Shown here: piece after piece, positions 24,588 through 33,209 of the stretch | Layout of the letters: every line of letters begins with the position of its first letter | Numbering within the stretch: position 1 is the first letter of the stretch | NCBI RefSeq assembly: GCF_012103215.1 | Contig: NZ_JAAVNE010000036.1 | Span: forward strand, 1 to 55,546 | Length of the DNA stretch: 55,546 nt | From: Falsiroseomonas selenitidurans | GTDB lineage: Bacteria > Pseudomonadota > Alphaproteobacteria > Acetobacterales > Acetobacteraceae | Direction of reading: 5' to 3' | Program-made: the position numbers and the translations under genes | Notes under the pieces: model-generated | Seen by the model: only the letters and a program-made list of their open reading frames with translations | Told to the model about the DNA's origin: nothing | Databases searched by the model: none

Positions 24588-26228
24588 ATGGCTGCCTCCG
24601 ACTACGATGCCCTGCCCCGCACGCCGGCCAACCACCAGCCGCTCACGCCGCTGCTGTTCCTGGAACGCGCCGCGCTGGCCTTCCCGGACCAGGTGGCCGT
24701 GGTGCATGGCGCGACCCGCCGGACCTATCGCGCGCTGCGCGCGCGCTGCGTGGCGCTGGCCGATGCGCTGGCCCGGCGCGGCGTGGCGCGGGGCGACACG
24801 GTGGCGGTGCTGCTGCCGAACATCCCCGCCATGCTGGAATGCCACTACGGCGTGCCGATGTCGGGCGGCGTGCTGAACACGCTGAACACGCGGCTGGATG
24901 CCGGGACCATCGCCTATTGCCTCGACCATGGGGAGGCGAAGGTGCTGGTGGTGGACCGCGAATTCGCCCCCCTGGCCCGCATGGCACTGACGCTCTGCAC
25001 GGTGAAGCCGCTGCTGGTGGAGGTGGACGACCCGGAGGCGAGCGACGCCGCCCGCGCCAACCGGCTGGAGGGGGCGCTGGATTACGAGGCGCTGGTGGCC
25101 GAGGGGTCGGCGGACTACGCCTGGGCGCTGCCGGGCGATGAGTGGGACGCGATCTCGCTGAACTACACCTCCGGCACCACCGGCCGTCCGAAGGGCGTGG
25201 TGTACCATCATCGCGGCGCGCAGCTGCTGGCCATCGGCAACATGCTCTCCGCCGGCATCGGCAAGCATCCGGTCTATCTCTGGACGCTGCCGATGTTCCA
25301 CTGCAATGGCTGGTGCTTCCCCTGGTCCGTCACCGCCCAGGCCGGCACGCATGTCTGCCTGCGCGCCGTGCGCGGCAATGCGATGTGGGCGCTGATGGCC
25401 GCCGAAGGCGTGACACACATGTGCGGCGCGCCGATCGTCATGGCGACGCTGCTGGCCACCGCGGAGGCCGAGAAGAAGCCGCTGCCGCACCAGGTGCAGT
25501 TCGTCACCGCCGGCGCCCCGCCGCCGGAGGCCGTTCTGGGCGCGATGAAGGAAGCCGGCTTCGCCGTCTGCCATGTCTATGGCCTGACGGAATGCTACGG
25601 CCCCTCCGTGGTGAATGAATGGAACCATGCCTGGGATGCGAAGCCGGCGCCGGAACAGGCGGCGCTGATGGCGCGCCAGGGCGTGCGCTACATCGCGCTC
25701 GAGGGCCTGGCCGTGATGGACCCGGACAGCATGGCGCCGATCCCCGCCGATGGCACCGCCATGGGCGAGGTGATGATGCGCGGCAATGTCGTGATGAAGG
25801 GCTATCTGAAGGACCCGGCCGCGACGGAAAAGGCCTTCGCCGGCGGCTGGTTCCACACCGGCGACCTCGCCGTGACCTACCCCGATGGCTACATCCAGCT
25901 CAAGGACCGGTCCAAGGACATCATCATTTCGGGCGGGGAGAACATCTCCTCGATCGAGATCGAGGACGCGCTGTACAAGCACCCCGCCGTGGCGGTGGCC
26001 GCCGTGGTCGCCAGGCCGGATGAGAAATGGGGCGAGACGCCCTGCGCCTTCATCGAGCTGAAGCCGGGGGCGGAGGCAACGGCGGAAGACCTCGTCGCCT
26101 GGTGCAAGGGCCGGCTGGCCGGCTTCAAGGTGCCGCGCCACGTCGTCTTCGCCGAATTGCCGAAGACCAGCACGGGCAAGATCCAGAAGCACATCCTGCG
26201 CGCCCAGGCGCGGGAGGGTGCGGGCTGA
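24588..26228 (+). CDS. Acyl-CoA ligase (AMP-forming), DmdB/FadD-like
   Basis: A 546-residue ANL-superfamily enzyme activating a carboxylate to its CoA thioester through an acyl-adenylate. Seen: the P-loop YTSGTTGRPKGV, the MFHCNGWCFPW motif typical of short and medium-chain ligases related to DmdB and plant AAE proteins, the YGLTE motif, GWFHTGD, DRSKDIIISGGENIS and the catalytic Lys in PKTSTGKIQK. Substrate chain length is not readable. An aaggaag ribosome site lies before the ATG at 24588; the frame is open 15 codons upstream. Confidence 0.9.
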   Translation: MAASDYDALPRTPANHQPLTPLLFLERAALAFPDQVAVVHGATRRTYRALRARCVALADALARRGVARGDTVAVLLPNIPAMLECHYGVPMSGGVLNTLNTRLDAGTIAYCLDHGEAKVLVVDREFAPLARMALTLCTVKPLLVEVDDPEASDAARANRLEGALDYEALVAEGSADYAWALPGDEWDAISLNYTSGTTGRPKGVVYHHRGAQLLAIGNMLSAGIGKHPVYLWTLPMFHCNGWCFPWSVTAQAGTHVCLRAVRGNAMWALMAAEGVTHMCGAPIVMATLLATAEAEKKPLPHQVQFVTAGAPPPEAVLGAMKEAGFAVCHVYGLTECYGPSVVNEWNHAWDAKPAPEQAALMARQGVRYIALEGLAVMDPDSMAPIPADGTAMGEVMMRGNVVMKGYLKDPAATEKAFAGGWFHTGDLAVTYPDGYIQLKDRSKDIIISGGENISSIEIEDALYKHPAVAVAAVVARPDEKWGETPCAFIELKPGAEATAEDLVAWCKGRLAGFKVPRHVVFAELPKTSTGKIQKHILRAQAREGAG

Positions 26229-26345
26229 ACCGGCGGTGCGGCAAGCCCGGCGCGCGCCCGGCGCATGAGGGCTCGGAGCGCCTGCGAAACTTTGCTTGCG
26301 GTGCGGCAGCTTCCTCCCCATCATCCGCTCCAGTCGTCAACAACC

Positions 26346-26360
26346 GAAAGGAGGTGATCC
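26346..26360 (+). promoter_or_regulatory. Perfect 15-base extended Shine-Dalgarno
   Basis: The sequence gaaaggaggtgatcc is the exact complement of the conserved 16S rRNA 3' tail ggatcacctcctttc. Its GGAGG core lies seven bases before a GTG start. Ordinary genes in this window use only 4-6 matching bases, so this is an unusually strong ribosome site, or a ribosome-binding RNA element. Confidence 0.8.
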
Positions 26361-26361
26361 A

Positions 26362-26439
26362 GTGTCTCATGGTATCAAGGCGGGCATCCGTTCCGCGGCC
26401 TGGATCATCGCCACCGCCAGCGCGGCGGCGAGTCACTAG
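26362..26439 (+). CDS. Tiny ORF, 25 residues, with maximal ribosome site
   Basis: A GTG-initiated frame of 25 codons. It encodes a basic N-terminal part (SHGIKAGIRS) and a hydrophobic alanine-rich helix (AAWIIATASAAAS) ending in His. It could be a small membrane peptide. The evidence for expression is the perfect extended Shine-Dalgarno just before it and the strong terminator 38 bases after it. The 374 bases between the flanking genes contain nothing else. I do not recognise the family; it could also be a leader or an RNA whose job is to bind ribosomes. Confidence 0.55.
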   Translation: MSHGIKAGIRSAAWIIATASAAASH

Positions 26440-26476
26440 GCTCAAGGCGGCAACGCCACAGGATCCATGCAAAAGG

Positions 26477-26506
26477 CCCCGGCGGAGCGATCCGCCGGGG
26501 TTTTTT
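26477..26506 (+). terminator. Strong intrinsic terminator
   Basis: A perfect 10-bp GC stem (ccccggcgga with tccgccgggg) around a gcga tetraloop is followed at once by six T. It ends the small transcription unit of the 25-codon ORF and isolates the amino acid receptor gene downstream. Confidence 0.92.
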
Positions 26507-26603
26507 CTTGCCCCCGCCCGGACCAGAGCCGGGAGGCTCATTGACAGCCGCGCCCGGGCGGCGTGACCATTCCCCCCGCCAATCAATCAGGGGGCTTCAA
26601 TCA

Positions 26604-27635
26604 ATGTCTTGGGCACGGGGCCTCGCGGCCGCGGCTTTCGCCGCTTGCGCGACCTTCTTCCAACCCACGCCGGCCGAAGCCGGCCCGACGCTGGATGCGA
26701 TCCGCGCGCGCGGCCTGCTGGTCTGCGGCATCCACACCGGCGTCGCCGGCTTCGCGCTGCCGGACAGCCGCGGCGAATGGCAGGGCATGGATGTGGATCT
26801 CTGCCGCGGCGTCGCGGTGGCAATCTTCAACGACGCGTCGAAGGTGCGCTTCGTCCCGCTCTCCTCCTCCACCCGCTTCACCGCGCTGGGCTCGGGTGAG
26901 GTGGATGTGCTGTTCCGCACCTCCACCCAGACCATGCTGCGCGACACCACGCTCGGCCTGCGCCATGCCGTGACCTATTTCTACGACGGCCATGGCTTCA
27001 TGGTGCGCGCCAATCTCGGCGTCTCCAAGGTGGCGGAGATGCGCGGCGCCACCATCTGCCTGATCCAGGGCACGACGAACGAGCAGGTGACGGCGGATTA
27101 TTTCCGCTCCATCAACGTGCCCTTCAGCCCGGTGCTCTACGAGCGCACGGATCAGGCCAGCGCCGCGCTGCAGGCCGGCCGCTGCGACGCCTTCGGCACC
27201 GATGCCTCCCAGCTTGCCGGTGTGCGCTCCTCCATGCCGCGCCCGGCGGACTGGACCATCCTGGACGAGCGTTTCTCCAAGGAGCCCTACGGCGCCTATA
27301 TCCGCCGCGGCGACGATGAGTGGTTCGACCTGGTCCGCTGGTACACCTATGCGGTGATCGAGGCCGAGGAACAGGGCGTGACGCGCGCGAATGCGGAGAC
27401 GATGCGCCGCACCAGCGTGAACCCGAACACCCGCCGCCTGCTGGGCGTGACGCCGGAACTCGGCCAGTCCCTGAAGCTGGACCCGGCCTGGGCCTACAAC
27501 GTCGTCCGCGCGCTGGGCAATTACGGCGAGATCTACGACCGGCATTTCGGCCCGAGCACCCCGGTGAACCTGCCGCGCGGCCCGAACCGGCTGTGGACCG
27601 GCGGCGGCCTGATCTACGCGCTGCCCTTGCGGTAG
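26604..27635 (+). CDS. ABC amino acid-binding protein, AapJ/BztA-like
   Basis: A 343-residue periplasmic receptor with a signal peptide ending AEA and the family core LLVCGIHTGVAGFALPDSRG, GMDVDLCRGVAVAIF, FRTSTQTMLRD and CDAFGTDASQLAG. These match the general L-amino acid receptor AapJ. No aapQMP permease genes are nearby, so it is either an orphan receptor or serves a system encoded elsewhere. A caggggg ribosome site precedes the ATG at 26604. A strong terminator upstream makes it its own unit. Confidence 0.9.
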   Translation: MSWARGLAAAAFAACATFFQPTPAEAGPTLDAIRARGLLVCGIHTGVAGFALPDSRGEWQGMDVDLCRGVAVAIFNDASKVRFVPLSSSTRFTALGSGEVDVLFRTSTQTMLRDTTLGLRHAVTYFYDGHGFMVRANLGVSKVAEMRGATICLIQGTTNEQVTADYFRSINVPFSPVLYERTDQASAALQAGRCDAFGTDASQLAGVRSSMPRPADWTILDERFSKEPYGAYIRRGDDEWFDLVRWYTYAVIEAEEQGVTRANAETMRRTSVNPNTRRLLGVTPELGQSLKLDPAWAYNVVRALGNYGEIYDRHFGPSTPVNLPRGPNRLWTGGGLIYALPLR

Positions 27636-27752
27636 GAAGCTCACGCGCCGCGGGGCTCGCCGCAGCTGCGGCCGGCGCCATGCGGCGCCTCGGCCGCCCC
27701 CGGCGGCCGCCGTTGAACCCCCTCAGGGGCAGGGCGGTGCGGGCGGCGGGGT

Positions 27753-28508
27753 TCAGACCCCGCCGCCATCCACCACGAAATACTGCGCCGTCACCATCGC
27801 GCTGTCGTCGGCGGCCAGCCACAGCACCATCCGCGCGATGTCAGGCGGCATGACCTTCCGCTTCAGGCACTGCTTCTCCAGATGCCGTGCCACCGCTTCC
27901 GGCGCCGCCCACAGCGCTTCCTGCCGTTCCGTGAACACCCAGCCGGGCACCACCTCGTTCACGCGGATGCCATCCACGCCGAGATCCCGCGCGAGGCCCC
28001 GGGTCAGGCCGCGCACGGCGGATTTCGCCGCCGTGTAGGCCGGCATGCCGCCCTGCGCGCCCATCCAGCTGACGCTGCCCATGTTGATGATGGACCCCGC
28101 CCCGGCGGCGCGCATGCCTGGCGCCACAGCCTGGGCGCAGAAGAACATGTGGCGCAGGTTGGTCGCCATGCGTTCGTCCCAGTAATCCGGCTCCACCGTC
28201 TCCAGCCCGTGGCGGTCGTCGCGTGCGGCGTTGTTCACCAGCACCTGCACCGGGCCGAAGCGCGCCACGACATCGGCGATGGCGGCCCGCAGCGCGGCGA
28301 TGTCGCGCAGGTCGCAGGCGACGAAGAACGCCCCGGTCTCCCCCGCCACCCGCTGGCCGCCGGCCTGGTCGAAATCCAGGAAGGCGGTTTGCGCGCCCTG
28401 CCGGGCGAACTGCGCCACCATCTCCGCGCCGATGCCGGAAGCCCCGCCGGTGATCAGCACCACCTTCCCCGCCAGGGACGGGTAGCCTGCAAAATCCATC
28501 ACCGTCAT
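27753..28508 (-). CDS. Short-chain dehydrogenase/reductase
   Basis: A 251-residue classical SDR. Seen: the NAD(P) motif TGGASGIG, an Asp (FLDFDQ) after strand 2 favouring NAD, the NNAA motif, catalytic Ser in NMGSVSWMG and YTAAK with catalytic Tyr and Lys, and a C-terminal VVDGGGV. The substrate is unknown, possibly a sugar or polyol. The ATG at 28508 overlaps the stop of the M23 peptidase gene by ATGA, so it is the last gene of the xseA operon. Confidence 0.9.
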   Translation of the reverse strand: MTVMDFAGYPSLAGKVVLITGGASGIGAEMVAQFARQGAQTAFLDFDQAGGQRVAGETGAFFVACDLRDIAALRAAIADVVARFGPVQVLVNNAARDDRHGLETVEPDYWDERMATNLRHMFFCAQAVAPGMRAAGAGSIINMGSVSWMGAQGGMPAYTAAKSAVRGLTRGLARDLGVDGIRVNEVVPGWVFTERQEALWAAPEAVARHLEKQCLKRKVMPPDIARMVLWLAADDSAMVTAQYFVVDGGGV

Positions 28509-29311
28509 CCCTGTTCGCGGGGCAGCAGCGGCTGCGGGTCGAGGAAGGTCTGATACCAGGACAGCGAGAAATGCAGGTGCGGTCCGGTGACGCGGCCGGT
28601 GGCGCCGATCAGCCCGATGCGCTCCCCCTGCGCCACCACCTGCCCTTCCCGCGCGAGGCGCTCGGACAGATGCGCATACAGCGTGTTCACCCCATGCCCG
28701 TGGTCCAGCACAAGCAGCTGCCCGAAGAAGTAGAAATCGCCGGACAGCGAAACCCGCCCGGGCAGCGCGGCGGCCACCGGCGTGCCGGTGGGCGCGGCCA
28801 CGTCCAGCCCGTAATGCGGCTGGCGCGGCTGGCCGTTCAGGATTCGCTGGCTGCCATAGACGCCACTGATGCGGCCCCGCGCCGGCCAGGCCATCTCCGC
28901 CGTGAAGCCGGTGCCGGCGGCATCCAGGCCGCGCGCCGCCGCCAGCCGGGCGCGTTCGTCGGTGATGCGGCGCAGCGCCGCTTCCCCCGGCGTCACCATC
29001 GCCGGCGGCAGGCCGGCGATGCGCTGCACATCCCAATCCCGCTTCTCCACCGGCAGGCGCCGCGTCTCCCGCCGCCCCTCCGGGTGGGTAATGGACAGGC
29101 TGGCGCTGGCATCATGGTCGCGGCCGAAGCCCAGCGCGAAATGCCCCTGCGGCGCCACGCGCACGGCACGGCCATCCAGGGCCAGGCGCGTGCCCGGCGC
29201 CGCCTGGCCGCGCACCAGCGCGCCCTGCGCCGGCACCCCGCGCCAGGTGATGGCGAGGGCCGGCCGCGCCAGCAGCAGGGCGGGCGCGGCCAGCAGAAGG
29301 CGTCGACGCAT
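28505..29311 (-). CDS. M23 (LytM) peptidoglycan endopeptidase
   Basis: A 268-residue exported LytM-type peptidase. A signal peptide (1-20) is followed by an N-terminal beta region and a C-terminal M23 domain with the zinc ligands His166 and Asp170 (HYGLD) and the HLH motif (His245, His247), plus His214 in YAHL. All catalytic positions are kept, so it is likely an active cell-wall hydrolase. It starts on the last base of xseA and overlaps the next dehydrogenase gene. Confidence 0.9.
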   Translation of the reverse strand: MRRRLLLAAPALLLARPALAITWRGVPAQGALVRGQAAPGTRLALDGRAVRVAPQGHFALGFGRDHDASASLSITHPEGRRETRRLPVEKRDWDVQRIAGLPPAMVTPGEAALRRITDERARLAAARGLDAAGTGFTAEMAWPARGRISGVYGSQRILNGQPRQPHYGLDVAAPTGTPVAAALPGRVSLSGDFYFFGQLLVLDHGHGVNTLYAHLSERLAREGQVVAQGERIGLIGATGRVTGPHLHFSLSWYQTFLDPQPLLPREQG

Positions 29312-30789
29312 CACAGCAGGCTCTCCTGCGCCGGGGCCTTCCGGCTGGCGCGGCCGCGCTTCGGCGCCTCGCCCTCCGCGGTCGCCGCCACCGCCGCATC
29401 GGCGAAGACGATGGACAGCTTCGCGCCGGGCGCCACCTGCGCGGCGCGGGTCAGCGCCTGGCCCTCGGCGTCGCGCACCAGGGCGAAGCCGCGGGCGAGC
29501 ACGGATTGGTATGACCCGGCCTCCAGCCGCGCCGAAAGCCCGGCGAGTTTCGCCGCCTTCTCCCGCACCAGGCTGGCGAGTGGCGCAGCGGAGAAGGCGG
29601 CCAGGGCGCGGGCGCCCTGGGCGCGCTGCACCAGCCGGGCGAAGGCGGCACCCTGGCGGCCCTGCAGCAGCGCCAGCGCGCCGCGCCGGGCGGCGATGCC
29701 GGCGCGCGGGTGTGGCATGGGCAGCCGGGCCAGCGCCTCCCGCCGCCGATCGACGAAATGGCGCAGCGCGGGGGCCAGGCACTCCTCCGCCTCGTCCAGG
29801 CGGCGGCGGAGGTCCGTCAGGCGGGCGGGCACGTCCGGCAGGCGGCGTTCCAGCCGCAGCAGCACCGTCTCCGCCGCGCGCAACTGCCGCGTCATCGCGC
29901 CACGCAGCCGCGCCTCCCGCTGCGCCAGGTCGGCCAGCAGGTCGCTGCGCGCCGGCACCGCCAACTCCGCCGCGGCGGTCGGCGTCGGCGCCCGCTGGTC
30001 GGAGGCGAAGTCGATCAGCGTGGTGTCCGTCTCATGCCCCACGGCGGAGATCAGCGGGATGGCGGAAGCGGCGGCGGCGCGCACCACCACCTCCTCGTTG
30101 AAGGCCATCAGATCCTCCAGGCTGCCGCCGCCGCGCGCCACGATCAGCACATCGGGGCGGGGGATCGGCCCGCCCGGCCGCAGCGCGTTGAACCCGGCGA
30201 TCGCCGCCGCGATCTTCTCCGCCGCCCCCTGCCCCTGCACCGGCACCGGCCACAGGATGACGTGGCGCGGGAAGCGCCGGGCGATGGTGGTGCGGATGTC
30301 CTGGATCACCGCCCCGGCCTCGCTGGAGACCACGCCGACCACCACCGGCAGGCGCGGCAGCGGGCGCTTCTTCGAGTCTTCGAACAGCCCCTCCGCCAGC
30401 AGCTTCTTCCGCAGCATCTCGATGCGGGCCAGCAGCGCGCCCGCGCCGGCGAATTCCAGCCGGTCGATGACAAGCTGGTATTTGGAGCGATCGGCATAGG
30501 TGGTGATCCGGCCGGTGGCGATCACCTCCACGCCATTCTCCGGCTGGATCGCCAGCCGCGGCACGGTGGTCTTCCAGATCACCGATTCGAGCTTGGCGTT
30601 CTCATCCTTCAGCGACAGGTACCAATGGCCGGACGGGTAGCGCTTCGCCTCGCACACCTCGCCGCGCACCCGCACCCGGCCGAAGGCACCTTCCAGCGTG
30701 CGGCGGACGGCGCCGGCGATCTCGGAGACCGCGTATTCGGGGACGTTGCCCAGGGGGGGGCTGGGCGGGGCGGCGGGCGTCGTGTCCAT
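29311..30789 (-). CDS. xseA: Exodeoxyribonuclease VII large subunit
   Basis: A 492-residue subunit of the exonuclease that trims single-stranded DNA in repair. Seen: an N-terminal OB fold (RVRGEVCEAKRYPSGHWYLSLKDE), the catalytic core VGVVSSEAGAVIQDI and ARGGGSLEDLMAFN, AVGHETDTTLIDFASD, and a long helical region with the C-terminal LARGFALVRDAEG domain. The family length is normal. The small subunit xseB is not in this window. Divergent from purD with 54 bases between starts. Confidence 0.95.
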   Translation of the reverse strand: MDTTPAAPPSPPLGNVPEYAVSEIAGAVRRTLEGAFGRVRVRGEVCEAKRYPSGHWYLSLKDENAKLESVIWKTTVPRLAIQPENGVEVIATGRITTYADRSKYQLVIDRLEFAGAGALLARIEMLRKKLLAEGLFEDSKKRPLPRLPVVVGVVSSEAGAVIQDIRTTIARRFPRHVILWPVPVQGQGAAEKIAAAIAGFNALRPGGPIPRPDVLIVARGGGSLEDLMAFNEEVVVRAAAASAIPLISAVGHETDTTLIDFASDQRAPTPTAAAELAVPARSDLLADLAQREARLRGAMTRQLRAAETVLLRLERRLPDVPARLTDLRRRLDEAEECLAPALRHFVDRRREALARLPMPHPRAGIAARRGALALLQGRQGAAFARLVQRAQGARALAAFSAAPLASLVREKAAKLAGLSARLEAGSYQSVLARGFALVRDAEGQALTRAAQVAPGAKLSIVFADAAVAATAEGEAPKRGRASRKAPAQESLL

Positions 30790-30843
30790 GCCCCGACCCT
30801 ATGCTAAGGGGCCGCCAGCGCGAAGCCGGGCGGAGAGATCGTG

Positions 30844-32124
30844 ATGCGGGTGCTGGTGGTGGGCGGCGGCGGCCGGGAACATGCGCTGTGCTGGGCCATC
30901 GCCCGCTCGCCGCGGCTGGAGGCGCTGTGGTGCGCCCCGGGCAACCCCGGCATCGAATCGGTGGCGGACTGCGTGCCGATCGGCACCGAGGATATTGCCG
31001 CCCTTGTCGCCTTCGCGCGCGAGAAGGCGGTGGCGTTGGTGGTGGCGGGGCCGGAGGCGCCGCTGACGCTGGGCCTCGCCGATGCCTGCGCCGCAGCCGG
31101 CATTGCCTGCTTCGGGCCTTCCGCCGCCGCCGCGCAGCTCGAAGGCAGCAAGGCCTTCTGCAAGCAGGTGGCGGATGCCGCCGGCGTGCCCACCGCCGGG
31201 TGGGCAAGGTTCGAGGACGCCGCCGCCGCACGCGCCCATGTGCGGGCGAAGGGCGCCCCCATCGTGGTGAAGGCCGATGGCCTGGCCGCCGGCAAGGGCG
31301 TGGTGGTGGCGACGACCCTGGCGGAGGCCGAGGCTGCCATCGCCGCCATCATGGAGGACCGCATCCATGGCAGCGCCGGCGCCGCCGTGGTGATCGAGGA
31401 ATTTCTCGACGGCGAGGAGGTCTCCTTCTTCGCCCTGTGCGACGGGGCCGATGCGCTGGCCTTCGGCGCGGCGCAGGACCACAAGCGCGTCGGCGAGGGC
31501 GATACCGGCCCGAATACCGGCGGCATGGGCGCCTATTCCCCCGCTCCCGCCTTCACCGATGCCCTTCGGGACGAGGTGATGAACCGCTTCATCCGCCCGA
31601 CGCTCGCGGAGCTGGCCCGCCGCGGCACGCCCTTCCGCGGCGTGCTCTTCGCCGGGCTGATGCTGACCGCCGCCGGCCCGAAGCTGATCGAGTACAACGT
31701 CCGCTTCGGCGATCCGGAATGCGAGACGCTGCTGCCCCTGCTGCGATCCGACCTGCTGCCCGTGCTCGCCGCCGCTGCCACCGGCAGCCTGGCCGGGGTA
31801 ACGCTGGACTGGGCGGCCGCCCATAGCCTGGTGGTGATCCTGGCCGCCGAGGGCTATCCCGGCACGCCCCGCCGCGGCACCGCCATCCGGGGGCTGGAGG
31901 CGGCGGCCGCCATCCCTGGCGCGAGACTCTTCCACGCCGGCACCGGGCGGGACGCGGCGGGGACGATCCGCGCCCAGGGCGGCCGGGTGCTGGCGGTGCA
32001 GGCCCAGGGCGAAACCCTGGCCGCGGCGCGGGACGCCGCCTATGCGGCGGTGGCGGCGATCGACTGGCCGGAGGGCTTCTGCCGGCGCGACATCGGCTGG
32101 CGGGCGCTGCCGGAAACCGCTTGA
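30844..32124 (+). CDS. purD: Phosphoribosylamine-glycine ligase
   Basis: A 426-residue ATP-grasp enzyme for the second step of purine synthesis. Seen: MRVLVVGGGGREHAL, GPEAPLTLGLAD, the ATP-grasp segment VVKADGLAAGKGV, VIEEFLDGEEVS and IEYNVRFGDPE. The ATG at 30844 has a ggagag ribosome site six bases upstream; a GTG one codon earlier is too close to it. Confidence 0.95.
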   Translation: MRVLVVGGGGREHALCWAIARSPRLEALWCAPGNPGIESVADCVPIGTEDIAALVAFAREKAVALVVAGPEAPLTLGLADACAAAGIACFGPSAAAAQLEGSKAFCKQVADAAGVPTAGWARFEDAAAARAHVRAKGAPIVVKADGLAAGKGVVVATTLAEAEAAIAAIMEDRIHGSAGAAVVIEEFLDGEEVSFFALCDGADALAFGAAQDHKRVGEGDTGPNTGGMGAYSPAPAFTDALRDEVMNRFIRPTLAELARRGTPFRGVLFAGLMLTAAGPKLIEYNVRFGDPECETLLPLLRSDLLPVLAAAATGSLAGVTLDWAAAHSLVVILAAEGYPGTPRRGTAIRGLEAAAAIPGARLFHAGTGRDAAGTIRAQGGRVLAVQAQGETLAAARDAAYAAVAAIDWPEGFCRRDIGWRALPETA

Positions 32125-32183
32125 CCCCGCCCCTGGGGCCGCCCCCAGAAGCGGGGGCTCAACCCCGCAGGGACGAGACCGCC

Positions 32184-33173
32184 ATGTGCGCCAGCACCGC
32201 CTTCCACAGCCCCGCCGAGGCCGCCCGGCAGATCGGGCTCTCGGCCAAGGCCCTACGCCTTTACGAACAGCGCGGGCTGGTGGCACCGCTGCGCGATGCC
32301 GCCGGCTGGCGCCACTATGGCCCGGTGCAGATGGCCAGGCTGAACCAGATCGCCATGCTGCGCCGGCTGGGCCTGAGCCTGGCCGGCATCGCCCGGGTGC
32401 TGGAAGGCGACAGCGCGACGCTGGCCGCTGCGCTGGCGGCGCACCAGGCCGGGCTGGAGGGGCGGATGCGCGACCTCGCCGGCCAGGCGGAACGGCTGCG
32501 TGGCCTGCGCGCGGGCCTCGCCGCCGGCGCGGCCACGCCGGCGGAGGCGCTGGCCGGGCTGGCGGCGCCCTGGATCGCGCTGGACCTGCCCTGGCCCTGG
32601 GGCGGGGAGCGGTTCGAACTGGCGGCGCCGCGGCCGCTGGTCTTCCTCACCGGGCCGCTCGGCAGCGGCAAGACGCGGCTGGGCCGGGCGCTGGCGGCGG
32701 CGGTGCCGGGCGGCGCCTTCCTAGCCCTGGACCGGCGGCTGCCGCCGGGGCTGGTGCCGGGGGATGCCGCCGCATCGCTGGCCTGGCTGGTGGAGGATGG
32801 CGCCACGCCCTGCCCGGCGCTGGAATGCCTGCTGGCGGCGCTGGCGGCGGAGGGGCCGCGCCTCTGGGTGGTGGACATGGTGGAGCAGGGGCTGGATGCG
32901 GCGACGCAACAGGCCCTGGTCGCGCATCTGCGCCGCCGCGGCCCGGCCGCGACGCCGCTGGTGCTGATGACCCGGTCCTGCGCCATCCTGGACCTGCCGG
33001 CGCTGGAGGAAGCGGAGGCGGTGCTGTTCTGCCCCGCCAGCCACGCCCCGCCCCTGCTGGTGCCCCCCTGCCCCGGCGCCCCGGGGCAGGAGGCGGTGGC
33101 AAGCTGCCTGGCCCCGCCCGAGGTGCGCGCCAGGACGGAGGGGATGGTCGCGGTGCTGCCGGGGCGGTGCTGA
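32184..33173 (+). CDS. MerR-type regulator fused to a P-loop NTPase-like domain
   Basis: A 329-residue two-domain protein. The N-terminal 75 residues are a MerR helix-turn-helix (AARQIGLSAKALRLYEQRGL, then LNQIAMLRRLGLSLAGIARVL) and a short coiled coil follows. From about 155 there is a P-loop domain with Walker A GPLGSGKT (Lys163) and a Walker B-like LWVVDM ending at Asp231, with QGLDAATQQALVAHLR after it. MerR proteins normally carry a ligand-binding C-terminus, not an NTPase. The inferred role is a transcription factor gated by nucleotide, or an ABC-like sensor. It lies after purD on the same strand with a 59-base gap. Confidence 0.7.
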   Translation: MCASTAFHSPAEAARQIGLSAKALRLYEQRGLVAPLRDAAGWRHYGPVQMARLNQIAMLRRLGLSLAGIARVLEGDSATLAAALAAHQAGLEGRMRDLAGQAERLRGLRAGLAAGAATPAEALAGLAAPWIALDLPWPWGGERFELAAPRPLVFLTGPLGSGKTRLGRALAAAVPGGAFLALDRRLPPGLVPGDAAASLAWLVEDGATPCPALECLLAALAAEGPRLWVVDMVEQGLDAATQQALVAHLRRRGPAATPLVLMTRSCAILDLPALEEAEAVLFCPASHAPPLLVPPCPGAPGQEAVASCLAPPEVRARTEGMVAVLPGRC

Positions 33174-33209
33174 TCCGGCAGGCTGCGGAACTTCGCTTCC
33201 GCAGCCGGC

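Noticed and set aside
26346..26360. A possible 16S rRNA gene fragment, because the motif mirrors its 3' tail
   Set aside because: Only the complement of the 15-base tail is present and no further rRNA sequence flanks it; a ribosome site is the simpler reading.
27715..27752. Inverted repeat tgaacccc / ggggttca as terminator after the amino acid receptor
   Set aside because: The arms are far apart, there is no T-run, and part lies next to the stop of the dehydrogenase gene; too weak to report.
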